The notes: a model not told the origin generated them from the letters alone. 64,000 nt of DNA from Phytophthora hibernalis (GCA_012656075.1 JAAKBF010000042.1:434001-498000), one strand, 5' to 3'; counted from the stretch's first letter, positions 11,537-24,222 are shown. A program made the numbers and translations.

Positions 11537-12019
11537 ATTGCTTTTGTCTTTTTGCTCTTTCACGTCCCGCTAGTGAAGTAGGACGTCAGGGAGACTGCCA
11601 CCTGCATCCGTGTCCATGCGTGGCAACAGCCCGACACTCAAAGTCGGGCATATTGCCGCAGAGTCCGATGGCGCCGTCGCCTCGCCTCGCCCTCGCCGAT
11701 TCGGACGGATACGAGATGTCACCCGTATTCAGCGGACGCGCGACGACGCAGTGCTGAGCCACACGCAGCAGCGACAGCGATCGTGGAAGCGAGAGCAAGG
11801 CGCGCTGTCGTGAAGGCGGACGACGCCATGGTCGGTCGGCGAGGACCAATGGAGACGCGATGGGAGCAGGACGACGGGTATGGATGCGGCTGTTGGCTGT
11901 TGGCTGTACGTGGGCGCGGGCGTTGTCGGCGATACATGTGTGGCTGCATGTGCGTGTGTTAGTGTGTGGGCCTCGTGTGGTTGGATTTTGTACGTTTGTG
12001 GTGAGTGGGTCGTGTATAA

Positions 12020-12092
12020 GCCCGTCTAGCTCAGTCGGTAGAGCGCAAGACTCTTAATCTTGTGGTCGTGGGTTCGAGCCCCACGGTGGGCG
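12020..12092 (+). tRNA. tRNA-Lys-CTT: tRNA-Lys(CUU), copy 22
   Basis: Canonical sequence; 556-bp unit, haplotype H2. Confidence 0.96.
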
Positions 12093-12572
12093 ATTGCTTT
12101 TGTCTTTTTGCTCTTTCACGTCCCGCTAGTGAAGTAGGACGTCAGGGAGACTGCCACCTGCATCCGTGTCCATGCGTGGCAACAGCCCGACACTCAAAGT
12201 CGGGCATATTGCCGCAGAGTCCGATGGCGCCGTCGCCTCGCCTCGTCGCCGATTCGGACGGATACGAGATGTCACCCGTATTCAGCGGACGCGCGACGAC
12301 GCAGTGCTGAGCCACACGCAGCAGCGACAGCGATCGTGGAAGCGAGAGCAAGGCGCGCTGTCGTGAAGGCGGACGACGCCATGGTCGGTCGGCGAGGACC
12401 AATGGAGACGTGATGGGAGCAGGACGACGGGTATGGATGCGGCTGTTGGCTGTTGGCTGTACGTGGGCGCGGGCGTTGTCGGCGATACGTGTGTGGCTGC
12501 ATGTGCGTGTGTTAGTGTGTGGGCCTCGTGTGGTTGGATTTTGTACGTTTGTGGTGAGTGGGTCGTGTATAA

Positions 12573-12645
12573 GCCCGTCTAGCTCAGTCGGTAGAGCGCA
12601 AGACTCTTAATCTTGTGGTCGTGGGTTCGAGCCCCACGGTGGGCG
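12573..12645 (+). tRNA. tRNA-Lys-CTT: tRNA-Lys(CUU), copy 23
   Basis: Canonical sequence. The unit is 553 bp because the CTCGC tract reads CCTCGCCTCGTCGCC, a hybrid of the two tract types. Haplotype H1. Confidence 0.96.
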
Positions 12646-13123
12646 ATTGCTTTTGTCTTTTTGCTCTTTCACGTCCCGCTAGTGAAGTAGGACGTCAGGG
12701 AGACTGCCACCTGCATCCGTGTCCATGCGTGGCAACAGCCCGACACTCAAAGTCGGGCATATTGCCGCAGAGTCCGATGGCGCCGTCGCCTCGCCGTCGC
12801 CGATTCGGACGGATACGAGATGTCACCCGTATTCAGCGGACGCGCGACGACGCAGTGCTGAGCCACACGCAGCAGCGACAGCGATCGTGGAAGCGAGAGC
12901 AAGGCGCGCTGTCGTGAAGGCGGACGACGCCATGGTCGGTCGGCGAGGACCAATGGAGACGCGATGGGAGCAGGACGACGGGTATGGATGCGGCTGTTGG
13001 CTGTTGGCTGTACGTGGGCGCGGGCGTTGTCGGCGATACATGTGTGGCTGCATGTGCGTGTGTTAGTGTGTGGGCCTCGTGTGGTTGGATTTTGTACGTT
13101 TGTGGTGAGTGGGTCGTGTATAA

Positions 13124-13196
13124 GCCCGTCTAGCTCAGTCGGTAGAGCGCAAGACTCTTAATCTTGTGGTCGTGGGTTCGAGCCCCACGGTGGGCG
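13124..13196 (+). tRNA. tRNA-Lys-CTT: tRNA-Lys(CUU), copy 24
   Basis: Canonical sequence; 551-bp unit, haplotype H2. Confidence 0.96.
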
Positions 13197-13674
13197 ATTG
13201 CTTTTGTCTTTTTGCTCTTTCACGTCCCGCTAGTGAAGTAGGACGTCAGGGAGACTGCCACCTGCATCCGTGTCCATGCGTGGCAACAGCCCGACACTCA
13301 AAGTCGGGCATATTGCCGCAGAGTCCGATGGCGCCGTCGCCTCGCCGTCGCCGATTCGGACGGATACGAGATGTCACCCGTATTCAGCGGACGCGCGACG
13401 ACGCAGTGCTGAGCCACACGCAGCAGCGACAGCGATCGTGGAAGCGAGAGCAAGGCGCGCTGTCGTGAAGGCGGACGACGCCATGGTCGGTCGGCGAGGA
13501 CCAATGGAGACGTGATGGGAGCAGGACGACGGGTATGGATGCGGCTGTTGGCTGTTGGCTGTACGTGGGCGCGGGCGTTGTCGGCGATACGTGTGTGGCT
13601 GCATGTGCGTGTGTTAGTGTGTGGGCCTCGTGTGGTTGGATTTTGTACGTTTGTGGTGAGTGGGTCGTGTATAA

Positions 13675-13747
13675 GCCCGTCTAGCTCAGTCGGTAGAGCG
13701 CAAGACTCTTAATCTTGTGGTCGTGGGTTCGAGCCCCACGGTGGGCG
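13675..13747 (+). tRNA. tRNA-Lys-CTT: tRNA-Lys(CUU), copy 25
   Basis: Canonical sequence; 551-bp unit, haplotype H1. Confidence 0.96.
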
Positions 13748-14230
13748 ATTGCTTTTGTCTTTTTGCTCTTTCACGTCCCGCTAGTGAAGTAGGACGTCAG
13801 GGAGACTGCCACCTGCATCCGTGTCCATGCGTGGCAACAGCCCGACACTCAAAGTCGGGCATATTGCCGCAGAGTCCGATGGCGCCGTCGCCTCGCCTCG
13901 CCCTCGCCGATTCGGACGGATACGAGATGTCACCCGTATTCAGCGGACGCGCGACGACGCAGTGCTGAGCCACACGCAGCAGCGACAGCGATCGTGGAAG
14001 CGAGAGCAAGGCGCGCTGTCGTGAAGGCGGACGACGCCATGGTCGGTCGGCGAGGACCAATGGAGACGCGATGGGAGCAGGACGACGGGTATGGATGCGG
14101 CTGTTGGCTGTTGGCTGTACGTGGGCGCGGGCGTTGTCGGCGATACATGTGTGGCTGCATGTGCGTGTGTTAGTGTGTGGGCCTCGTGTGGTTGGATTTT
14201 GTACGTTTGTGGTGAGTGGGTCGTGTATAA

Positions 14231-14303
14231 GCCCGTCTAGCTCAGTCGGTAGAGCGCAAGACTCTTAATCTTGTGGTCGTGGGTTCGAGCCCCACGGTGG
14301 GCG
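14231..14303 (+). tRNA. tRNA-Lys-CTT: tRNA-Lys(CUU), copy 26
   Basis: Canonical sequence; 556-bp unit, haplotype H2. Confidence 0.96.
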
Positions 14304-14781
14304 ATTGCTTTTGTCTTTTTGCTCTTTCACGTCCCGCTAGTGAAGTAGGACGTCAGGGAGACTGCCACCTGCATCCGTGTCCATGCGTGGCAACAGCCCG
14401 ACACTCAAAGTCGGGCATATTGCCGCAGAGTCCGATGGCGCCGTCGCCTCGCCCTCGCCGATTCGGACGGATACGAGATGTCACCCGTATTCAGCGGACG
14501 CGCGACGACGCAGTGCTGAGCCACACGCAGCAGCGACAGCGATCGTGGAAGCGAGAGCAAGGCGCGCTGTCGTGAAGGCGGACGACGCCATGGTCGGTCG
14601 GCGAGGACCAATGGAGACGTGATGGGAGCAGGACGACGGGTATGGATGCGGCTGTTGGCTGTTGGCTGTACGTGGGCGCGGGCGTTGTCGGCGATACGTG
14701 TGTGGCTGCATGTGCGTGTGTTAGTGTGTGGGCCTCGTGTGGTTGGATTTTGTACGTTTGTGGTGAGTGGGTCGTGTATAA

Positions 14782-14854
14782 GCCCGTCTAGCTCAGTCGG
14801 TAGAGCGCAAGACTCTTAATCTTGTGGTCGTGGGTTCGAGCCCCACGGTGGGCG
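14782..14854 (+). tRNA. tRNA-Lys-CTT: tRNA-Lys(CUU), copy 27
   Basis: Canonical sequence; 551-bp unit, haplotype H1. Confidence 0.96.
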
Positions 14855-15330
14855 ATTGCTTTTGTCTTTTTGCTCTTTCACGTCCCGCTAGTGAAGTAGG
14901 ACGTCAGGGACTGCCACCTGCATCCGTGTCCATGCGTGGCAACAGCCCGACACTCAAAGTCGGGCATATTGCCGCAGAGTCCGATGGCGCCGTCGCCTCG
15001 CCCTCGCCGATTCGGACGGATACGAGATGTCACCCGTATTCAGCGGACGCGCGACGACGCAGTGCTGAGCCACACGCAGCAGCGACAGCGATCGTGGAAG
15101 CGAGAGCAAGGCGCGCTGTCGTGAAGGCGGACGACGCCATGGTCGGTCGGCGAGGACCAATGGAGACGTGATGGGAGCAGGACGACGGGTATGGATGCGG
15201 CTGTTGGCTGTTGGCTGTACGTGGGCGCGGGCGTTGTCGGCGATACGTGTGTGGCTGCATGTGCGTGTGTTAGTTTGTGGGCCTCGTGTGGTTGGATTTT
15301 GTACGTTTGTGGTGAGTGGGTCGTGTATAA

Positions 15331-15403
15331 GCCCGTCTAGCTCAGTCGGTAGAGCGCAAGACTCTTAATCTTGTGGTCGTGGGTTCGAGCCCCACGGTGG
15401 GCG
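15331..15403 (+). tRNA. tRNA-Lys-CTT: tRNA-Lys(CUU), copy 28
   Basis: Canonical sequence; 549-bp unit. First unit with the TTAGTTTGTGG spacer variant, and a 2-nt loss (CAGGGACTGCC). Haplotype H1. Confidence 0.96.
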
Positions 15404-15880
15404 ATTGCTTTTGTCTTTTTGCTCTTTCACGTCCCGCTAGTGAAGTAGGACGTCAGGGAGACTGCCACCTGCATCCGTGTCCATGCGTGGCAACAGCCCG
15501 ACACTCAAAGTCGGGCATATTGCCGCAGAGTCCGATGGCGCCGTCGCCTCGCCTCGCCGATTCGGACGGATACGAGATGTCACCCGTATTCAGCGGACGC
15601 GCGACGACGCAGTGCTGAGCCACACGCAGCAGCGACAGCGATCGTGGAAGCGAGAGCAAGGCGCGCTGTCGTGAAGGCGGACGACGCCATGGTCGGTCGG
15701 CGAGGACCAATGGAGACGTGATGGGAGCAGGACGACGGGTATGGATGCGGCTGTTGGCTGTTGGCTGTACGTGGGCGCGGGCGTTGTCGGCGATACGTGT
15801 GTGGCTGCATGTGCGTGTGTTAGTTTGTGGGCCTCGTGTGGTTGGATTTTGTACGTTTGTGGTGAGTGGGTCGTGTATAA

Positions 15881-15953
15881 GCCCGTCTAGCTCAGTCGGT
15901 AGAGCGCAAGACTCTTAATCTTGTGGTCGTGGGTTTGAGCCCCACGGTGGGCG
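15881..15953 (+). tRNA. tRNA-Lys-CTT: tRNA-Lys(CUU), copy 29, T-loop variant
   Basis: First copy with TTTGAGC in place of TTCGAGC. This removes the near-invariant C56, which pairs with G19 in the tertiary fold, and also alters the B box. Whether it is transcribed is uncertain. Confidence 0.85.
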
Positions 15954-16425
15954 ATTGCTTTTGTCTTTTTGCACGTCCCGCTAGTGAAGTAGGACGTCAG
16001 GGAGACTGCCACCTGCATCCGTGTCCATGCGTGGCAACAGCCCGACACTCAAAGTCGGGCATATTGCCGCAGAGTCCGATGGCGCCGTCGCCTCGCCGTC
16101 GCCGATTCGGACGGATACGAGATGTCACCCGTATTCAGCGGACGCGCGACGACGCAGTGCTGAGCCACACGCAGCAGCGACAGCGATCGTGGAAGCGAGA
16201 GCAAGGCGCGCTGTCGTGAAGGCGGACGACGCCATGGTCGGTCGGCGAGGACCAATGGAGACGCGATGGGAGCAGGACGACGGGTATGGATGCGGCTGTT
16301 GGCTGTTGGCTGTACGTGGGCGCGGGCGTTGTCGGCGATACGTGTGTGATTGCATGTGCGTGTGTTAGTGTGTGGGCCTCGTGTGGTTGGATTTTGTACG
16401 TTTGTGGTGAGTGGGTCGTGTATAA

Positions 16426-16498
16426 GCCCGTCTAGCTCAGTCGGTAGAGCGCAAGACTCTTAATCTTGTGGTCGTGGGTTCGAGCCCCACGGTGGGCG
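16426..16498 (+). tRNA. tRNA-Lys-CTT: tRNA-Lys(CUU), copy 30
   Basis: Canonical tRNA; 545-bp unit. The spacer is a haplotype recombinant (GACGCG with ATACGTG) and reads GTGATTGCATG. Confidence 0.95.
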
Positions 16499-16975
16499 AT
16501 TGCTTTTGTCTTTTTGCTCTTTCACGTCCCGCTAGTGAAGTAGGACGTCAGGGAGACTGCCACCTGCATCCGTGTCCATGCGTGGCAACAGCCCGACACT
16601 CAAAGTCGGGCATATTGCCGCAGAGTCCGATGGCGCCGTCGCCTCGCCGTCGCCGATTCGGACGGATACGAGATGTCACCCGTATTCAGCGGACGCGCGA
16701 CGACGCAGTGCTGAGCCACACGCAGCAGCGACAGCGATCGTGGAAGCGAGAGCAAGGCGCGCTGTCGTGAAGGCGGACGACGCCATGGTCGGTCGGCGAG
16801 GACCAATGGAGACGTGATGGGAGCAGGACGACGGGTATGGATGCGGCTGTTGGCTGTTGGCTGTACGTGGGCGCGGGCGTTGTCGGCGATACGTGTGTGG
16901 CTGCATGTGCGTGTGTTAGTTGTGGGCCTCGTGTGGTTGGATTTTGTACGTTTGTGGTGAGTGGGTCGTGTATAA

Positions 16976-17048
16976 GCCCGTCTAGCTCAGTCGGTAGAGC
17001 GCAAGACTCTTAATCTTGTGGTCGTGGGTTCGAGCCCCACGGTGGGCG
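16976..17048 (+). tRNA. tRNA-Lys-CTT: tRNA-Lys(CUU), copy 31
   Basis: Canonical tRNA; 550-bp unit with the short TTAGTTGTGG spacer variant. Confidence 0.95.
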
Positions 17049-17531
17049 ATTGCTTTTGTCTTTTTGCTCTTTCACGTCCCGCTAGTGAAGTAGGACGTCA
17101 GGGAGACTGCCACCTGCATCCGTGTCCATGCGTGGCAACAGCCCGACACTCAAAGTCGGGCATATTGCCGCAGAGTCCGATGGCGCCGTCGCCTCGCCTC
17201 GCCCTCGCCGATTCGGACGGATACGAGATGTCACCCGTATTCAGCGGACGCGCGACGACGCAGTGCTGAGCCACACGCAGCAGCGACAGCGATCGTGGAA
17301 GCGAGAGCAAGGCGCGCTGTCGTGAAGGCGGACGACGCCATGGTCGGTCGGCGAGGACCAATGGAGACGCGATGGGAGCAGGACGACGGGTATGGATGCG
17401 GCTGTTGGCTGTTGGCTGTACGTGGGCGCGGGCGTTGTCGGCGATACATGTGTGGCTGCATGTGCGTGTGTTAGTTTGTGGGCCTCGTGTGGTTGGATTT
17501 TGTACGTTTGTGGTGAGTGGGTCGTGTATAA

Positions 17532-17604
17532 GCCCGTCTAGCTCAGTCGGTAGAGCGCAAGACTCTTAATCTTGTGGTCGTGGGTTTGAGCCCCACGGTG
17601 GGCG
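17532..17604 (+). tRNA. tRNA-Lys-CTT: tRNA-Lys(CUU), copy 32, T-loop variant
   Basis: T loop TTTGAGC; 556-bp unit, haplotype H2. Confidence 0.85.
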
Positions 17605-18081
17605 ATTGCTTTTGTCTTTTTGCTCTTTCACGTCCCGCTAGTGAAGTAGGACGTCAGGGAGACTGCCACCTGCATCCGTGTCCATGCGTGGCAACAGCCC
17701 GACACTCAAAGTCGGGCATATTGCCGCAGAGTCCGATGGCGCCGTCGCCTCGCCCTCGCCGATTCGGACGGATACGAGATGTCACCCGTATTCAGCGGAC
17801 GCGCGACGACGCAGTGCTGAGCCACACGCAGCAGCGACAGCGATCGTGGAAGCGAGAGCAAGGCGCGCTGTCGTGAAGGCGGACGACGCCATGGTCGGTC
17901 GGCGAGGACCAATGGAGACGTGATGGGAGCAGGACGACGGGTATGGATGCGGCTGTTGGCTGTTGGCTGTACGTGGGCGCGGGCGTTGTCGGCGATACGT
18001 GTGTGGCTGCATGTGCGTGTGTTAGTTGTGGGCCTCGTGTGGTTGGATTTTGTACGTTTGTGGTGAGTGGGTCGTGTATAA

Positions 18082-18154
18082 GCCCGTCTAGCTCAGTCGG
18101 TAGAGCGCAAGACTCTTAATCTTGTGGTCGTGGGTTTGAGCCCCACGGTGGGCG
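18082..18154 (+). tRNA. tRNA-Lys-CTT: tRNA-Lys(CUU), copy 33, T-loop variant
   Basis: T loop TTTGAGC; 550-bp unit. Confidence 0.85.
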
Positions 18155-18632
18155 ATTGCTTTTGTCTTTTTGCTCTTTCACGTCCCGCTAGTGAAGTAGG
18201 ACGTCAGGGAGACTGCCACCTGCATCCGTGTCCATGCGTGGCAACAGCCCGACACTCAAAGTCGGGCATATTGCCGCAGAGTCCGATGGCGCCGTCGCCT
18301 CGCCCTCGCCGATTCGGACGGATACGAGATGTCACCCGTATTCAGCGGACGCGCGACGACGCAGTGCTGAGCCACACGCAGCAGCGACAGCGATCGTGGA
18401 AGCGAGAGCAAGGCGCGCTGTCGTGAAGGCGGACGACGCCATGGTCGGTCGGCGAGGACCAATGGAGACGTGATGGGAGCAGGACGACGGGTATGGATGC
18501 GGCTGTTGGCTGTTGGCTGTACGTGGGCGCGGGCGTTGTCGGCGATACGTGTGTGGCTGCATGTGCGTGTGTTAGTTTGTGGGCCTCGTGTGGTTGGATT
18601 TTGTACGTTTGTGGTGAGTGGGTCGTGTATAA

Positions 18633-18705
18633 GCCCGTCTAGCTCAGTCGGTAGAGCGCAAGACTCTTAATCTTGTGGTCGTGGGTTTGAGCCCCACGGT
18701 GGGCG
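18633..18705 (+). tRNA. tRNA-Lys-CTT: tRNA-Lys(CUU), copy 34, T-loop variant
   Basis: T loop TTTGAGC; 551-bp unit. Confidence 0.85.
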
Positions 18706-19182
18706 ATTGCTTTTGTCTTTTTGCTCTTTCACGTCCCGCTAGTGAAGTAGGACGTCAGGGAGACTGCCACCTGCATCCGTGTCCATGCGTGGCAACAGCC
18801 CGACACTCAAAGTCGGGCATATTGCCGCAGAGTCCGATGGCGCCGTCGCCTCGCCCTCGCCGATTCGGACGGATACGAGATGTCACCCGTATTCAGCGGA
18901 CGCGCGACGACGCAGTGCTGAGCCACACGCAGCAGCGACAGCGATCGTGGAAGCGAGAGCAAGGCGCGCTGTCGTGAAGGCGGACGACGCCATGGTCGGT
19001 CGGCGAGGACCAATGGAGACGTGATGGGAGCAGGACGACGGGTATGGATGCGGCTGTTGGCTGTTGGCTGTACGTGGGCGCGGGCGTTGTCGGCGATACG
19101 TGTGTGGCTGCATGTGCGTGTGTTAGTTGTGGGCCTCGTGTGGTTGGATTTTGTACGTTTGTGGTGAGTGGGTCGTGTATAA

Positions 19183-19255
19183 GCCCGTCTAGCTCAGTCG
19201 GTAGAGCGCAAGACTCTTAATCTTGTGGTCGTGGGTTTGAGCCCCACGGTGGGCG
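19183..19255 (+). tRNA. tRNA-Lys-CTT: tRNA-Lys(CUU), copy 35, T-loop variant
   Basis: T loop TTTGAGC; the last of four consecutive variant copies (32-35), which suggests local duplication. Confidence 0.85.
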
Positions 19256-19733
19256 ATTGCTTTTGTCTTTTTGCTCTTTCACGTCCCGCTAGTGAAGTAG
19301 GACGTCAGGGAGACTGCCACCTGCATCCGTGTCCATGCGTGGCAACAGCCCGACACTCAAAGTCGGGCATATTGCCGCAGAGTCCGATGGCGCCGTCGCC
19401 TCGCCGTCGCCGATTCGGACGGATACGAGATGTCACCCGTATTCAGCGGACGCGCGACGACGCAGTGCTGAGCCACACGCAGCAGCGACAGCGATCGTGG
19501 AAGCGAGAGCAAGGCGCGCTGTCGTGAAGGCGGACGACGCCATGGTCGGTCGGCGAGGACCAATGGAGACGTGATGGGAGCAGGACGACGGGTATGGATG
19601 CGGCTGTTGGCTGTTGGCTGTACGTGGGCGCGGGCGTTGTCGGCGATACGTGTGTGGCTGCATGTGCGTGTGTTAGTTTGTGGGCCTCGTGTGGTTGGAT
19701 TTTGTACGTTTGTGGTGAGTGGGTCGTGTATAA

Positions 19734-19806
19734 GCCCGTCTAGCTCAGTCGGTAGAGCGCAAGACTCTTAATCTTGTGGTCGTGGGTTCGAGCCCCACGG
19801 TGGGCG
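19734..19806 (+). tRNA. tRNA-Lys-CTT: tRNA-Lys(CUU), copy 36
   Basis: Canonical T loop restored; 551-bp unit, haplotype H1. Confidence 0.95.
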
Positions 19807-20289
19807 ATTGCTTTTGTCTTTTTGCTCTTTCACGTCCCGCTAGTGAAGTAGGACGTCAGGGAGACTGCCACCTGCATCCGTGTCCATGCGTGGCAACAGC
19901 CCGACACTCAAAGTCGGGCATATTGCCGCAGAGTCCGATGGCGCCGTCGCCTCGCCTCGCCCTCGCCGATTCGGACGGATACGAGATGTCACCCGTATTC
20001 AGCGGACGCGCGACGACGCAGTGCTGAGCCACACGCAGCAGCGACAGCGATCGTGGAAGCGAGAGCAAGGCGCGCTGTCGTGAAGGCGGACGACGCCATG
20101 GTCGGTCGGCGAGGACCAATGGAGACGTGATGGGAGCAGGACGACGGGTATGGATGCGGCTGTTGGCTGTTGGCTGTACGTGGGCGCGGGCGTTGTCGGC
20201 GATACGTGTGTGGCTGCATGTGCGTGTGTTAGTGTGTGGGCCTCGTGTGGTTGGATTTTGTACGTTTGTGGTGAGTGGGTCGTGTATAA

Positions 20290-20362
20290 GCCCGTCTAGC
20301 TCAGTCGGTAGAGCGCAAGACTCTTAATCTTGTGGTCGTGGGTTCGAGCCCCACGGTGGGCG
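20290..20362 (+). tRNA. tRNA-Lys-CTT: tRNA-Lys(CUU), copy 37
   Basis: Canonical tRNA; 556-bp unit. Confidence 0.95.
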
Positions 20363-20838
20363 ATTGCTTTTGTCTTTTTGCTCTTTCACGTCCCGCTAGT
20401 GAAGTAGGACGTCAGGAGACTGCCACCTGCATCCGTGTCCATGCGTGGCAACAGCCCGACACTCAAAGTCGGGCATATTGCCGCAGAGTCCGATGGCGCC
20501 GTCGCCTCGCCGTCGCCGATTCGGACGGATACGAGATGTCACCCGTATTCAGCGGACGCGCGACGACGCAGTGCTGAGCCACACGCAGCAGCGACAGCGA
20601 TCGTGGAAGCGAGAGCAAGGCGCGCTGTCGTGAAGGCGGACGACGCCATGGTCGGTCGGCGAGGACCAATGGAGACGTGATGGGAGCAGGACGACGGGTA
20701 TGGATGCGGCTGTTGGCTGTTGGCTGTACGTGGGCGCGGGCGTTGTCGGCGATACGTGTGTGGCTGCATGTGCGTGTGTTAGTTGTGGGCCTCGTGTGGT
20801 TGGATTTTGTACGTTTGTGGTGAGTGGGTCGTGTATAA

Positions 20839-20910
20839 GCCCGTCTAGCTCAGTCGGTAGAGCGCAAGACTCTTAATCTTGTGGTCGTGGGTTCGGCCCC
20901 ACGGTGGGCG
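20839..20910 (+). pseudogene. tRNA-Lys(CUU)-like copy 38 with a 1-nt T-loop deletion
   Basis: The T arm reads GGGTTCGGCCCCACGG, one nucleotide shorter than its neighbours, so both the loop and the B box are damaged. Acceptor, D and anticodon arms are intact. Confidence 0.7.
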
Positions 20911-21388
20911 ATTGCTTTTGTCTTTTTGCTCTTTCACGTCCCGCTAGTGAAGTAGGACGTCAGGGAGACTGCCACCTGCATCCGTGTCCATGCGTGGCAA
21001 CAGCCCGACACTCAAAGTCGGGCATATTGCCGCAGAGTCCGATGGCGCCGTCGCCTCGCCGTCGCCGATTCGGACGGATACGAGATGTCACCCGTATTCA
21101 GCGGACGCGCGACGACGCAGTGCTGAGCCACACGCAGCAGCGACAGCGATCGTGGAAGCGAGAGCAAGGCGCGCTGTCGTGAAGGCGGACGACGCCATGG
21201 TCGGTCGGCGAGGACCAATGGAGACGTGATGGGAGCAGGACGACGGGTATGGATGCGGCTGTTGGCTGTTGGCTGTACGTGGGCGCGGGCGTTGTCGGCG
21301 ATACGTGTGTGGCTGCATGTGCGTGTGTTAGTTTGTGGGCCTCGTGTGGTTGGATTTTGTACGTTTGTGGTGAGTGGGTCGTGTATAA

Positions 21389-21461
21389 GCCCGTCTAGCT
21401 CAGTCGGTAGAGCGCAAGACTCTTAATCTTGTGGTCGTGGGTTTGAGCCCCACGGTGGGCG
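21389..21461 (+). tRNA. tRNA-Lys-CTT: tRNA-Lys(CUU), copy 39, T-loop variant
   Basis: T loop TTTGAGC; 550-bp unit. Confidence 0.85.
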
Positions 21462-21940
21462 ATTGCTTTTGTCTTTTTGCTCTTTCACGTCCCGCTAGTG
21501 AAGTAGGACGTCAGGGAGACTGCCACCTGCATCCGTGTCCATGCGTGGCAACAGCCCGACACTCAAAGTCGGGCATATTGCCGCAGAGTCCGATGGCGCC
21601 GTCGCCTCGCCTCTCGCCGATTCGGACGGATACGAGATGTCACCCGTATTCAGCGGACGCGCGACGACGCAGTGCTGAGCCACACGCAGCAGCGACAGCG
21701 ATCGTGGAAGCGAGAGCAAGGCGCGCTGTCGTGAAGGCGGACGACGCCATGGTCGGTCGGCGAGGACCAATGGAGACGTGATGGGAGCAGGACGACGGGT
21801 ATGGATGCGGCTGTTGGCTGTTGGCTGTACGTGGGCGCGGGCGTTGTCGGCGATACGTGTGTGGCTGCATGTGCGTGTGTTAGTTTGTGGGCCTCGTGTG
21901 GTTGGATTTTGTACGTTTGTGGTGAGTGGGTCGTGTATAA

Positions 21941-22013
21941 GCCCGTCTAGCTCAGTCGGTAGAGCGCAAGACTCTTAATCTTGTGGTCGTGGGTTCGAGC
22001 CCCACGGTGGGCG
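21941..22013 (+). tRNA. tRNA-Lys-CTT: tRNA-Lys(CUU), copy 40
   Basis: Canonical tRNA; 552-bp unit with an odd tract (CCTCGCCTCTCGCCG). Confidence 0.95.
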
Positions 22014-22491
22014 ATTGCTTTTGTCTTTTTGCTCTTTCACGTCCCGCTAGTGAAGTAGGACGTCAGGGAGACTGCCACCTGCATCCGTGTCCATGCGTGG
22101 CAACAGCCCGACACTCAAAGTCGGGCATATTGCCGCAGAGTCCGATGGCGCCGTCGCCTCGCCGTCGCCGATTCGGACGGATACGAGATGTCACCCGTAT
22201 TCAGCGGACGCGCGACGACGCAGTGCTGAGCCACACGCAGCAGCGACAGCGATCGTGGAAGCGAGAGCAAGGCGCGCTGTCGTGAAGGCGGACGACGCCA
22301 TGGTCGGTCGGCGAGGACCAATGGAGACGTGATGGGAGCAGGACGACGGGTATGGATGCGGCTGTTGGCTGTTGGCTGTACGTGGGCGCGGGCGTTGTCG
22401 GCGATACGTGTGTGGCTGCATGTGCGTGTGTTAGTTTGTGGGCCTCGTGTGGTTGGATTTTGTACGTTTGTGGTGAGTGGGTCGTGTATAA

Positions 22492-22564
22492 GCCCGTCTA
22501 GCTCAGTCGGTAGAGCGCAAGACTCTTAATCTTGTGGTCGTGGGTTTGAGCCCCACGGTGGGCG
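22492..22564 (+). tRNA. tRNA-Lys-CTT: tRNA-Lys(CUU), copy 41, T-loop variant
   Basis: T loop TTTGAGC; 551-bp unit. Confidence 0.85.
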
Positions 22565-23047
22565 ATTGCTTTTGTCTTTTTGCTCTTTCACGTCCCGCTA
22601 GTGAAGTAGGACGTCAGGGAGACTGCCACCTGCATCCGTGTCCATGCGTGGCAACAGCCCGACACTCAAAGTCGGGCATATTGCCGCAGAGTCCGATGGC
22701 GCCGTCGCCTCGCCTCGCCCTCGCCGATTCGGACGGATACGAGATGTCACCCGTATTCAGCGGACGCGCGACGACGCAGTGCTGAGCCACACGCAGCAGC
22801 GACAGCGATCGTGGAAGCGAGAGCAAGGCGCGCTGTCGTGAAGGCGGACGACGCCATGGTCGGTCGGCGAGGACCAATGGAGACGTGATGGGAGCAGGAC
22901 GACGGGTATGGATGCGGCTGTTGGCTGTTGGCTGTACGTGGGCGCGGGCGTTGTCGGCGATACGTGTGTGGCTGCATGTGCGTGTGTTAGTTTGTGGGCC
23001 TCGTGTGGTTGGATTTTGTACGTTTGTGGTGAGTGGGTCGTGTATAA

Positions 23048-23120
23048 GCCCGTCTAGCTCAGTCGGTAGAGCGCAAGACTCTTAATCTTGTGGTCGTGGG
23101 TTCGAGCCCCACGGTGGGCG
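23048..23120 (+). tRNA. tRNA-Lys-CTT: tRNA-Lys(CUU), copy 42
   Basis: Canonical tRNA; 556-bp unit. Confidence 0.95.
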
Positions 23121-23598
23121 ATTGCTTTTGTCTTTTTGCTCTTTCACGTCCCGCTAGTGAAGTAGGACGTCAGGGAGACTGCCACCTGCATCCGTGTCCA
23201 TGCGTGGCAACAGCCCGACACTCAAAGTCGGGCATATTGCCGCAGAGTCCGATGGCGCCGTCGCCTCGCCGTCGCCGATTCGGACGGATACGAGATGTCA
23301 CCCGTATTCAGCGGACGCGCGACGACGCAGTGCTGAGCCACACGCAGCAGCGACAGCGATCGTGGAAGCGAGAGCAAGGCGCGCTGTCGTGAAGGCGGAC
23401 GACGCCATGGTCGGTCGGCGAGGACCAATGGAGACGTGATGGGAGCAGGACGACGGGTATGGATGCGGCTGTTGGCTGTTGGCTGTACGTGGGCGCGGGC
23501 GTTGTCGGCGATACGTGTGTGGCTGCATGTGCGTGTGTTAGTTTGTGGGCCTCGTGTGGTTGGATTTTGTACGTTTGTGGTGAGTGGGTCGTGTATAA

Positions 23599-23671
23599 GC
23601 CCGTCTAGCTCAGTCGGTAGAGCGCAAGACTCTTAATCTTGTGGTCGTGGGTTCGAGCCCCACGGTGGGCG
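23599..23671 (+). tRNA. tRNA-Lys-CTT: tRNA-Lys(CUU), copy 43
   Basis: Canonical tRNA; 551-bp unit. Confidence 0.95.
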
Positions 23672-24149
23672 ATTGCTTTTGTCTTTTTGCTCTTTCACGT
23701 CCCGCTAGTGAAGTAGGACGTCAGGGAGACTGCCACCTGCATCCGTGTCCATGCGTGGCAACAGCCCGACACTCAAAGTCGGGCATATTGCCGCAGAGTC
23801 CGATGGCGCCGTCGCCTCGCCCTCGCCGATTCGGACGGATACGAGATGTCACCCGTATTCAGCGGACGCGCGACGACGCAGTGCTGAGCCACACGCAGCA
23901 GCGACAGCGATCGTGGAAGCGAGAGCAAGGCGCGCTGTCGTGAAGGCGGACGACGCCATGGTCGGTCGGCGAGGACCAATGGAGACGTGATGGGAGCAGG
24001 ACGACGGGTATGGATGCGGCTGTTGGCTGTTGGCTGTACGTGGGCGCGGGCGTTGTCGGCGATACGTGTGTGGCTGCATGTGCGTGTGTTAGTGTGTGGG
24101 CCTCGTGTGGTTGGATTTTGTACGTTTGTGGTGAGTGGGTCGTGTATAA

Positions 24150-24222
24150 GCCCGTCTAGCTCAGTCGGTAGAGCGCAAGACTCTTAATCTTGTGGTCGTG
24201 GGTTCGAGCCCCACGGTGGGCG
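24150..24222 (+). tRNA. tRNA-Lys-CTT: tRNA-Lys(CUU), copy 44
   Basis: Canonical tRNA; 551-bp unit with the older TTAGTGTGTGG spacer form. Confidence 0.95.
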